A stretch of DNA of 23,148 nucleotides, from contig DATCLN010000149.1 of the NCBI GenBank assembly GCA_036563895.1, forward strand, positions 1 to 23,148. Reading direction: 5' to 3'. Position 1 is the first letter of the stretch, and each line of letters opens with the position of its first letter. The position numbers were made by a program, and so were the translations under genes. This DNA comes from ZCTH02-B3 sp036563895. GTDB lineage: Bacteria; Bacillota; Bacilli; Paenibacillales; Paenibacillaceae. The notes below the pieces were generated by a model. It had not been told where the DNA came from and ran no database searches. It saw nothing but the letters and a program-made list of their open reading frames with translations. Below, one piece after another: positions 15,467-21,579 of this stretch.

Positions 15467-16471
15467 TCAGTTCGCCAGACGGAACCGGTGCGGCACGCGA
15501 TGCGCCTCGGCGTATCCTTCCTCTTCCAGTGCCGCGGTGAGCGCCTCGGTGGGGCAGGCCGTCACGCATTTCAGGCAGCCCTTGCAATACTGATAGTCAA
15601 TGCCTTGCAAAAACATTTGCGGGCGGCCCTTCTTGTCCGGCTGCTCTTCCCACACGAAGCAGAAATCGGGACACACGTTGTCGCAGTTGGCGCAGTGGAT
15701 GCATTTTTCCGGGTCGAAATGGGGCATCCGCCCGGAACGGGAACTGCTCAGATCCTTCAGGATGCTGTTGCCGGGATTGATGATCGTGCCGCCGATCGGT
15801 TGCGTCTCGTAGCCGAGGATCGGCGTGTCCATGCGCGTGACGGGCGGCATGGACTCCCCTTCCGGCAGCTCGAAGGTCTGGAACCGCAGCTCGTTGTAGC
15901 CGCGCTCAAAGGTTCGGATGGCCGGCTGCACGGCGTGCGGGTATTTTTTTTCAAGCGATTTGCGAATGACCCCCTTCATGAATTCAGGATCAAGGAAATC
16001 GCAAAGCCTGAACAGTCCGCCCAGCATCGCCATGTTGACGCGGTTGTTCTCCTCCAGGGCGATGCCGGTGGCGTCGACGACGGCGATGGTGCCCGCCTTG
16101 AGCTTCAGCTTCTCTTTCAGCTGTTCAGGCGATTTTTTCGAGTTGACGAGGACGATGGTATCTTCGTACATGCCGGAGACGACATTGACGGTCTTGGCCA
16201 GGTTTTCGTGAAAAATGCCGATGACATGGGGCCTTTCCACGGGAGATGTATCCCGGATGTTCATGTTGGTATCGCAAAACCGGATGTGGGCCTTGACGGG
16301 GGAACCTTTTTTCTCGGAGCCGTAGGAACTGAAGCTGACGCCGTTGAGACCGGCGCCCATGACGCCGGCTTCCGCCAGCATCTTGCCGGCCAGGTTCGCG
16401 CCAAGACCCCCGATGGATTCGAGCCGGATTTCGAAAAAGCCGGATTCGTTGGTTTTGGGCAGTGTTGCCAT
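15467..16471 (-). CDS. 2-oxoacid oxidoreductase, fused gamma-ferredoxin subunit
   Basis: This is a 334-residue partner of the alpha-beta polypeptide. Residues about 12-195 are the gamma domain, opening with the IGGLGANLAGKMLAEAG glycine motif. A linker about 60 residues long leads to a 2[4Fe-4S] ferredoxin (delta) domain with C257, C260, C263, C267 and C296, C299, C302, C306, both CxxCxxCxxxCP sets complete. Together the two genes supply all four classical POR/VOR modules. Electrons would leave through the delta clusters to a separate ferredoxin, none of which is encoded here. The ATG at 16471 has only a distant SD (AAAGGAG, 12 bases). A much better SD lies further upstream, before a two-codon frame. 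It is the first gene of a three-gene operon. Confidence 0.93.
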   Translation of the reverse strand: MATLPKTNESGFFEIRLESIGGLGANLAGKMLAEAGVMGAGLNGVSFSSYGSEKKGSPVKAHIRFCDTNMNIRDTSPVERPHVIGIFHENLAKTVNVVSGMYEDTIVLVNSKKSPEQLKEKLKLKAGTIAVVDATGIALEENNRVNMAMLGGLFRLCDFLDPEFMKGVIRKSLEKKYPHAVQPAIRTFERGYNELRFQTFELPEGESMPPVTRMDTPILGYETQPIGGTIINPGNSILKDLSSSRSGRMPHFDPEKCIHCANCDNVCPDFCFVWEEQPDKKGRPQMFLQGIDYQYCKGCLKCVTACPTEALTAALEEEGYAEAHRVPHRFRLAN

Positions 16472-16507
16472 GATGCGGGCAGGCTCCTTTCGGGATGCAA
16501 TGCGATG

Positions 16508-16530
16508 TTAAAACATCAATTTTTCTCCTT
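16508..16530 (-). other. SD-led two-codon minigene upstream of oxidoreductase operon
   Basis: Reading leftward, AAGGAG (16530-16525), eight bases, then ATG-TTT-TAA (16516-16508). This is in the same frame as the gamma-ferredoxin gene, which starts 36 bases further on. The SD is the best in the leader. It may be a leader peptide or minigene, or the relic of an older start cut off by the TAA. Confidence 0.4.
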
Positions 16531-16531
16531 C

Positions 16532-16553
16532 ATTATATACTATTAGTATTATA
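16532..16553 (-). promoter_or_regulatory. -10 boxes and inverted repeat, oxidoreductase operon
   Basis: Two TATAAT hexamers on the - strand (16548-16553 and 16532-16537) flank and overlap the inverted repeat ATACT-ATT-AGTAT (16537-16549). No convincing -35 accompanies either. The repeat is a candidate operator. A second inverted repeat, GATGTT-AA-AACATC, lies at 16504-16517. Confidence 0.45.
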
Positions 16554-16679
16554 AACTTCTCGATGAATTGCAAATTTTCTTCAGGGCAGCACGGAAAAGG
16601 GGCTGACCGCGTCGAAACGGCTGCTTCTTGCAAAAGGAGGCAAACCAGGAAAATTAATCCCATTTGCCCAAGAATGGAC

Positions 16680-16709
16680 TTGACCGGCCTTTCCGGCAAA
16701 AATGATAAT
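16680..16709 (+). promoter_or_regulatory. Promoter of MFS exporter
   Basis: -35 TTGACC (16680-16685), 18 bp, then -10 GATAAT (16704-16709). A good sigma-A-type match, with a leader of about 43 bases before the start codon. Confidence 0.6.
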
Positions 16710-16758
16710 AATTTGCGTATCCATGCCAGGCGCCCAAAGAAGGAGAAAGGAATCCGCC

Positions 16759-18174
16759 ATGACGCAACACCGGCATGACACAGCGGCGAACGGCGAAGCC
16801 GGCGGCCCCGATTTCGGCAAACGGATGTCGCGCCTGCAGCGCGCCGCGATCCTGGCCAGCATCGTGCTCGCCATGCTGGTCGGGGCGATGGACACCACCA
16901 TCCTGAACACGACCATGCCGCGCATCGCCGGCGTGCTGGGCGGCCACGAGTGGTACGCCTGGACGTTCGCTTCCTACATGATCTTCTCCACCGTGCTGGC
17001 TCCCGTTGCCGGGCGGCTGGCCGATCTGTTCGGCCGCAAGCGGGTGTTCGCCGTCGGGCTGCTCATCTTTCTCGGCGGCTCCGCGCTTTGCGGATGGGCC
17101 GGTTCCATGCTGCAGCTGGTCATTTTTCGCGCCATCCAGGGGATCGGCGCAGGGCTTGTCCTGCCCTTTCCCGCCATCATCGCGGGAGACCTGTTCACCA
17201 TCGAAAAACGCGGCCAAATCCAGGCGCTGTTCAACGCCATGTGGGGCATCGCCGGGCTGATCGCGCCGTTTCTCGGCGGCCTTTTTCTGGAGACGGCGGG
17301 CTGGCGGTGGATCTTCTGGGTGAACATCCCCGTCTGCCTCATTTCCCTGCTGTTTCTGATGGCATACCGCGAAGCGTACCGTCCCAAGCCTTCCCGGGTG
17401 GACGGCGTCGGGGCCGTGCTGTTTGCCGCCGGGATTGTGCTGGTGCTGCTCGTCACCGTCGAAGTGCCGTACCGGGCGTTCCTTGCCGCCGCTGGGCTTG
17501 GACTTCTGGCGCTTTTCTTCCTGTACGAACGGCGCCACCCGTCCCCCATCATCCCGATGTCGCTGCTGCAAAACCGCCCGATCCGCTGGATTTCCCTGAA
17601 TGCGTTTCTGACCTACGCCGCGCTGTTTGGCGCGTCCAGTTTCGTTCCGATGTTTCTCCAGCATCAGGGTTATTCCGTGTTCGTCAGCGGCGCCGTGCTC
17701 CTCGGCATGACGGCGGGATGGATGCTTTTTTCCGTGCCGGCCGGCAAATGGATTCTCAAATACGGCTATCCCCGCCTGATCGTGGCGGGCAGCTCGATTC
17801 TTGCCGCGGGCGGCGTGCTTCTTACCCTTCTGCGCGAAGGCACGGGACCGCTGCCCGTGGCCGCCGTCATGTTTGTCCTGGGCCTGGCGTTCGGGCTGAT
17901 CAGCACCGTCGGCATCATTTGCTCCCAGATGCTGGTCGGTCCGCACGAAAAAGGCGTTTCGACGTCGCTGCAGCTGCTTTGCCGCAACATCGGCACAGCC
18001 ATCGGCGTCACCGTCATGGGGGCGTTGTTCAACGGGGCATCCGGGCCTTACGAAGGGTTTTCCCGCCTGTTCGGTTACGGCGCGGCGGTCGGCGTGATCA
18101 CGCTGCTTTTCGCGCTGCCGCTTTTGCGCAAAGCCGCGCGGGGCAAGCCGGCGCAAGCCGAAGCGGAACGCTGA
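16759..18174 (+). CDS. MFS multidrug exporter, DHA2 (EmrB/QacA) type
   Basis: This is a 471-residue inner-membrane proton-coupled exporter of the 14-helix DHA2 branch. The first helix has the family block VGAMDTTILNTTMPRIAG. The cytoplasmic loop between helices 2 and 3 has motif A, GRLADLFGRKR. Helix 4 begins with FRAIQGIGAGLVLPFPAII. A C-terminal segment LQLLCRNIGTAIGVTVMGAL is typical of the group. Substrates are usually hydrophobic drugs or dyes but cannot be told here. The frame is open from 16702, but the ATG at 16759 has AAGGA seven bases upstream. No regulator gene adjoins it. It is divergent from the oxidoreductase operon across a 287-bp gap and converges on the ABC ATPase gene 15 bp away. 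Confidence 0.93.
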   Translation: MTQHRHDTAANGEAGGPDFGKRMSRLQRAAILASIVLAMLVGAMDTTILNTTMPRIAGVLGGHEWYAWTFASYMIFSTVLAPVAGRLADLFGRKRVFAVGLLIFLGGSALCGWAGSMLQLVIFRAIQGIGAGLVLPFPAIIAGDLFTIEKRGQIQALFNAMWGIAGLIAPFLGGLFLETAGWRWIFWVNIPVCLISLLFLMAYREAYRPKPSRVDGVGAVLFAAGIVLVLLVTVEVPYRAFLAAAGLGLLALFFLYERRHPSPIIPMSLLQNRPIRWISLNAFLTYAALFGASSFVPMFLQHQGYSVFVSGAVLLGMTAGWMLFSVPAGKWILKYGYPRLIVAGSSILAAGGVLLTLLREGTGPLPVAAVMFVLGLAFGLISTVGIICSQMLVGPHEKGVSTSLQLLCRNIGTAIGVTVMGALFNGASGPYEGFSRLFGYGAAVGVITLLFALPLLRKAARGKPAQAEAER

Positions 18175-18189
18175 CGGGACGCCGGCGCA

Positions 18190-18918
18190 TCAGGACAGCT
18201 TCGCCTTCTCTGCCCCCGTCAGCCGGCGGCCCCGGACACGCAGCTCCAGCCTGCCGTCCCTGAGACCCCAGATTTCGTCGGCGTACCGTTCCGCCCACTC
18301 CAGCCGGTAAAACGCCATGACGGCCGCGATTTGCCGTTCCTTGCACATTTTCCTGAGCAGCGTCAAGACGGCTTCCGCCGCGTGCGGGTCCAGGCCGGAC
18401 ACCGGTTCGTCGGCCAGCAGCAGGCGGGCGCCGTGCACGACGGCCCGGGCGATGGCCACCCGCTGGCGTTCCCCGCCGCTCAGGTTTTCCGCCTTGTGGT
18501 GGGCGCGGTCCAAAAGGCCCAGCTGTTCCAGCACGTCCATGGCGCCCAGGTAATCGTCGTTGCGCACCATGCCGGTGACGCGGCGCCACCAGGGCGTCTG
18601 GTCGACCGCGCCGATCAGGACGTTCTTCAGCGCGGTCTGCCGCTCAAGCAGCGCCGGCTTCTGCTCCAGCCAGGCGATCTGCCGGCGGATTTTCCACCGT
18701 TTGAGAAACCCCTCTTTCAGCACGTTTTCCCCGTTCCAGCGGTATTCCCCCGAGGTCCACGGTTCCCTGAGCGCCAGGCATTTCAAAAACAGGGATTTAC
18801 CGCTTCCGCTCGGTCCGACGAGGGCGGCGACGGTGCCCGGCTCCAGCTCCGCGCTGATGCCGTCGAGCAGGACTTTGCCGTCGTGGGTGCGCCGGGTCAG
18901 GCCAACGATCTCGATCAT
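18190..18918 (-). CDS. PhnC-like ABC ATPase lacking the switch histidine
   Basis: This is a 242-residue ABC ATP-binding protein, most similar in layout to PhnC (phosphonate import): QTALKNVLIG followed by a WW-containing helical insert. Walker A GPSGSGKS (35-42), Q-loop Q86, signature LSGGERQR (146-153), Walker B LLLADEP (166-172) and D-loop SGLD (174-177) are intact. The H-loop histidine is replaced by Tyr204 (MAFYRLEWAERYAD), coded by TAC at 18309-18307. No permease or binding-protein gene is adjacent, so the partner is unknown. The ATG at 18918 has GGAGG 13 bases upstream, a long spacing. It may be an orphan importer ATPase or a repurposed, slow ATPase. Confidence 0.88.
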   Translation of the reverse strand: MIEIVGLTRRTHDGKVLLDGISAELEPGTVAALVGPSGSGKSLFLKCLALREPWTSGEYRWNGENVLKEGFLKRWKIRRQIAWLEQKPALLERQTALKNVLIGAVDQTPWWRRVTGMVRNDDYLGAMDVLEQLGLLDRAHHKAENLSGGERQRVAIARAVVHGARLLLADEPVSGLDPHAAEAVLTLLRKMCKERQIAAVMAFYRLEWAERYADEIWGLRDGRLELRVRGRRLTGAEKAKLS

Positions 18919-18997
18919 GACCGCGAGAATTCCTCCACCGAAGAAAAGATTTTTGCCGACGATTGGACATTTTCAGTTTATTTCATGTGCCGGCCCC

Positions 18998-19026
18998 TTT
19001 CCAACCGAACAAATGTTTGCTATAAT
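18998..19026 (+). promoter_or_regulatory. Promoter of 77-residue gene
   Basis: -35-like TTTCCA (18998-19003), 17 bp, then -10 TATAAT (19021-19026) with TGC before it, a perfect extended -10. Confidence 0.65.
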
Positions 19027-19080
19027 GGAAACGGGAACATTCGTTCCCCTCCAGTTCAATGGAAAGCGGGGGCGGAAGCC

Positions 19081-19314
19081 ATGAACGGCTGCGAACGTTT
19101 CCGGTACGTGGAACCGGCCCGGGGAGCGCATCCGGGGCGGGATCTGACGTTCAAGTTTTTTGCGGACGGCAAGCTGGAAATCGTGGACAACGCGACGGGA
19201 AGCCGCCTGGAGCCCCGCGACCTGAAGGGCGGCAGCTACGATTTCTACGTGCGGCAGCGTATTTCGTTCATCCGGCGGCGCCTGCAGGAATCGATCGCCC
19301 GCCACGGCGCCTGA
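19081..19314 (+). CDS. 77-residue protein of unknown function
   Basis: This is a small basic protein: a strand-rich middle (DLTFKFFADGKLEIVDNATG, residues 21-40) and a Lys/Arg-rich helical end (FYVRQRISFIRRRLQESIAR). It has no signal peptide, membrane helix or Cys motif beyond Cys4. The frame is open for 250 codons upstream, but those codons are antisense to the ABC ATPase. The ATG at 19081 follows a G-rich SD-like GGGGGCGGAAG, and a near-ideal extended -10 promoter lies 55 bases upstream, which supports a real gene. I do not recognise the family. The HAD gene begins 121 bp later with its own promoter, so co-transcription is possible but not required. Confidence 0.65.
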   Translation: MNGCERFRYVEPARGAHPGRDLTFKFFADGKLEIVDNATGSRLEPRDLKGGSYDFYVRQRISFIRRRLQESIARHGA

Positions 19315-19340
19315 GAAGCTCAAGCCCCGGCACTTGCGGA

Positions 19341-19370
19341 TTGCAAGATGCGCGCGTTCTGTTCCATAAT
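19341..19370 (+). promoter_or_regulatory. Promoter of HAD hydrolase gene
   Basis: -35 TTGCAA (19341-19346), 18 bp, then -10 CATAAT (19365-19370). The -35 is part of a small inverted repeat CTTGC-GGATT-GCAAG (19333-19347). Confidence 0.5.
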
Positions 19371-19435
19371 TGGGAGCGGGATTCGGTTCGTTTCACGAAA
19401 CGCCTTTCCCGCACCGGACCGGAAGGAGCAGACGC

Positions 19436-20170
19436 ATGAAACAGCATCTGTTTTTCGACCTGGACGATACCCTGGTGCATTGCAACAAATATTTTCAGGC
19501 CGTGCTGGACGAATTCGCCGAGCGGATCATGTTCCGTTTCCCCCACCTCGCCCTTACGCGCAAGGCCGTTCTGGCGAAACAGGCGGAGATCGACATCGCC
19601 GGCATCCGGGTGCTGGGCTTCAAGCCGGACCATTTTCCGCAGTCCCTCGTGGACACGTACCGCCATTTTTGCGCCGTCGCCGGTGAACCGCCGTCTCCGG
19701 AGGAAGAGCGGGAGATCTGGCGGCTCGGCATGTCCGTTTTCGAGCGGGAAATCGAACCTTACCCCCATGTGGAGGAGACGCTGGAGACGCTGTCCTCGCA
19801 GGGCCATGTGCTGCACCTGTACACGGGCGGAGACGCCCGTTACCAGCGGCAGAAGATCCGGAAGCTGAATCTCGGCCGCCATTTCGGGAACCGCGTGTAT
19901 GTGCGCCGGCACAAGAGCGAATCCGATCTGCGCAGGATTCTGGCGGCGGTCTCCTGCGACCCTTCCCGCACCTGGATGATCGGCAACTCGGTGCGCACCG
20001 ACGTGCTGCCGGCGCTGGCGTGCGGCCTGCATGTCGTGTACATGAAACACGAAAGGGAATGGTCTTATAACGTGGTTCCCATCAACATCAAGCCCCGCGG
20101 CGTGTTCGAAATCGTGCGTTCCCTGGCGGAGATCCCCCCGATCATCCGGCGCCATGCGGAATCCCAATGA
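19436..20170 (+). CDS. HAD superfamily hydrolase
   Basis: This is a 244-residue HAD-type phosphatase. Motif I is DLDDT (nucleophile D8, acid D10). Motif II is the threonine of LYTGGD (T130). Motif III is probably K160 in the RRHKSESDLRRIL segment. Motif IV is GNSVRTD (D189). A helical cap lies between residues about 15 and 105. The fold is the soluble phosphoglycolate phosphatase-like class, but the substrate cannot be inferred. The ATG at 19436 has AAGGAG seven bases upstream; earlier codons of the frame lie over the promoter. It converges on the ABM-domain gene, with only 11 bp between the stop codons and no clear terminator. Confidence 0.9.
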   Translation: MKQHLFFDLDDTLVHCNKYFQAVLDEFAERIMFRFPHLALTRKAVLAKQAEIDIAGIRVLGFKPDHFPQSLVDTYRHFCAVAGEPPSPEEEREIWRLGMSVFEREIEPYPHVEETLETLSSQGHVLHLYTGGDARYQRQKIRKLNLGRHFGNRVYVRRHKSESDLRRILAAVSCDPSRTWMIGNSVRTDVLPALACGLHVVYMKHEREWSYNVVPINIKPRGVFEIVRSLAEIPPIIRRHAESQ

Positions 20171-20181
20171 AAACCGCGCCC

Positions 20182-20478
20182 TCATCGGACGCGGATGGAG
20201 ACGTAATGTTCGGTTTGCGGCTCGGCGTTCAGCAGCGGGTCGAGCTGCGCGCGCCAGCGGGCGTAAGCCGGCGACCGGCGAAAGCCCGCCGAGTGGTGGC
20301 TGATGGATTGCCATTGCACAAGCATGAGATATTTTCCGTCCGCCTCGACGCACTTGTGCAGCTCGTGCCTGAGATATCCGGGCGCACGGGCGAGGATGCC
20401 GGACGCGCGGCGGAAACGGCTCTCGAAGGCGTTGCATTCCTCCGGGCGGACGGTGATCGCGGTGACTTCCAGCACCAT
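20182..20478 (-). CDS. ABM-fold (antibiotic biosynthesis monooxygenase) protein
   Basis: This is a 98-residue protein with the dimeric alpha+beta-barrel (ABM) fold pattern. The first strand is VLEVTAITVRPEECNAFESR, then the RFRRASGILARAPGYLRHEL helix-strand, YLMLVQWQS, and the closing SPAYARWR helix. ABM proteins include quinol and haem mono-oxygenases and many of unknown role. A haem-degrading or signal-transduction function cannot be decided here. The ATG has GAGGG seven bases upstream. It starts 57 bases after the murI stop with no terminator between, so it is probably co-transcribed with murI, although no functional link is evident. Confidence 0.85.
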   Translation of the reverse strand: MVLEVTAITVRPEECNAFESRFRRASGILARAPGYLRHELHKCVEADGKYLMLVQWQSISHHSAGFRRSPAYARWRAQLDPLLNAEPQTEHYVSIRVR

Positions 20479-20535
20479 GGGCTGTCCCTCTTTTGGGGGC
20501 GATTTTTTTTGCGGCCGGATGGCGATGCGCCGCTC

Positions 20536-21363
20536 TCACCTCTTATCCATATGGTGCCGCGCCGCAAAACATGAATCGCCCGACGCGGTTCCGCGGATGT
20601 AGGCCAAGGCCTGTTCCATGCGGCGCAGGTCTTCCGCTTCCCCGCCGGATGACAGGAACGCCACCTCGCCGCTTCCCCCGGGGTTGAGCAGATCGTTTTC
20701 CGCCAGCACCTGCGCCAGGCGGCGCACCGTGCCTTCCGCCCCGTCGAGCAGCCGGATGTGGGGCGGCAGCAGGCGTTCCAGCACCGGCCTGAAAAAGGGA
20801 AAATGCGTGCAGCCGAGCACCACGGCGGCGTAACGCGACAGGTCCGCGCCGGCCAGTTTTTCCCGGAGCAGCCCCCGCACCTCTTCCCCGTCGAATTCCA
20901 GCCGTTCGCATTTCTCCACGAGTTCCGGCAGGGCGAGGGAATCCACCACGTTGCCGTCGTCCACGCGCGACACCAGCTCGGCGTATTTGTCCTGGCCCAG
21001 CGTCAGCGGGGTGGCCAGCACCAGCACCCGTTTGCCCGCCGGTCTGGTCATGGCCACGGCCGGCTTGACGGCCGGTTCCATGCCGATGATCGGGATGTTG
21101 TAGGCGGCGCGCAGATCCCGGATGGCGACGCTGGTGGCCGTGTTGCAGGCGACCACCAGGGCTTTGACGTCATGTCGCATGATTTCCGCCGCCGCATCCA
21201 TCACGTGCGCGCGGACTTCCTCGCGGCTTTTGTTGCCGTACGGAACGTGGCGCGTGTCTGCGTAATAGAGATAGTTCTCGTTCGGCAGGCGGCGGAGCGC
21301 CTCGGCCAGCACGGACAGACCCCCGATGCCCGAATCAAAGAACGCAACCCTTCTTGAATCCAA
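20536..21363 (-). CDS. murI: Glutamate racemase
   Basis: This is a 275-residue cytosolic enzyme converting L- to D-glutamate for peptidoglycan (and, in some Bacillales, poly-gamma-glutamate). The substrate loop FDSGIGGLSVL (D10) and both catalytic cysteines, C73 in VACNTAT and C185 in GCTHFPF, are present and at the same spacing as in Bacillus enzymes. An ATG exists only at 21504, which would add 47 unrelated residues. The TTG at 21361-21363 (giving MDSRRVAFFDSGIGG) has GGGGGAGG directly upstream and gives the family length, so I take it as the start. A 15-bp inverted repeat borders the SD. The gene is leftward, downstream of a 216-bp gap after the Gfo/Idh gene. Confidence 0.95.
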   Translation of the reverse strand: MDSRRVAFFDSGIGGLSVLAEALRRLPNENYLYYADTRHVPYGNKSREEVRAHVMDAAAEIMRHDVKALVVACNTATSVAIRDLRAAYNIPIIGMEPAVKPAVAMTRPAGKRVLVLATPLTLGQDKYAELVSRVDDGNVVDSLALPELVEKCERLEFDGEEVRGLLREKLAGADLSRYAAVVLGCTHFPFFRPVLERLLPPHIRLLDGAEGTVRRLAQVLAENDLLNPGGSGEVAFLSSGGEAEDLRRMEQALAYIRGTASGDSCFAARHHMDKR

Positions 21364-21372
21364 TGGCCTCCC

Positions 21373-21387
21373 CCGGTCCCGGACCGG
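21373..21387. repeat. Inverted repeat beside the murI SD
   Basis: CCGGTCC (21373-21379), one base, then GGACCGG (21381-21387): a perfect 7-1-7 inverted repeat touching the GGGGGAGG SD of murI. As RNA it could form a six-pair hairpin next to the ribosome site. The rest of 21364-21579 shows only a weak promoter-like TTGTGT-18-TACTAT on the - strand. Confidence 0.4.
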
Positions 21388-21579
21388 TACCTTGCAAGTC
21401 TTTTTCCATGGGGAATGCGCCCATTCCGATAGTACCCGAACCGCCCCGGGAAACACAAGCCTTGACGGAGGCGGCGGATGTTGCCCGCGCTGCTGCCTGC
21501 ACACTGCCGCCTCCGCCTTGCCGGCGCTTCTGTCTTCCCGGCCCCGATCGCCTCCGCCTGACCGACGCTTCCGGCCGTC

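Noticed and set aside
16508..16699. 63-residue leftward frame ending in the minigene codons
   Set aside because: No SD at its first ATG, and the region holds the divergent promoters. Only the SD-led last two codons look meaningful.
16654..18156. 500-codon open frame opposite the MFS exporter
   Set aside because: Antisense shadow; low-complexity polar product, while the sense frame is a clear DHA2 exporter.
18919..18990. Missing permease or binding protein for the ABC ATPase next to its start
   Set aside because: The 162-bp gap holds only the promoter of the 77-residue gene; no transporter fragment is seen on either strand.
20479..20535. T8 tract between murI and the ABM gene as a terminator
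   Set aside because: The T-run lies on the + strand, while both flanking genes are transcribed leftward, and no convincing stem precedes it.
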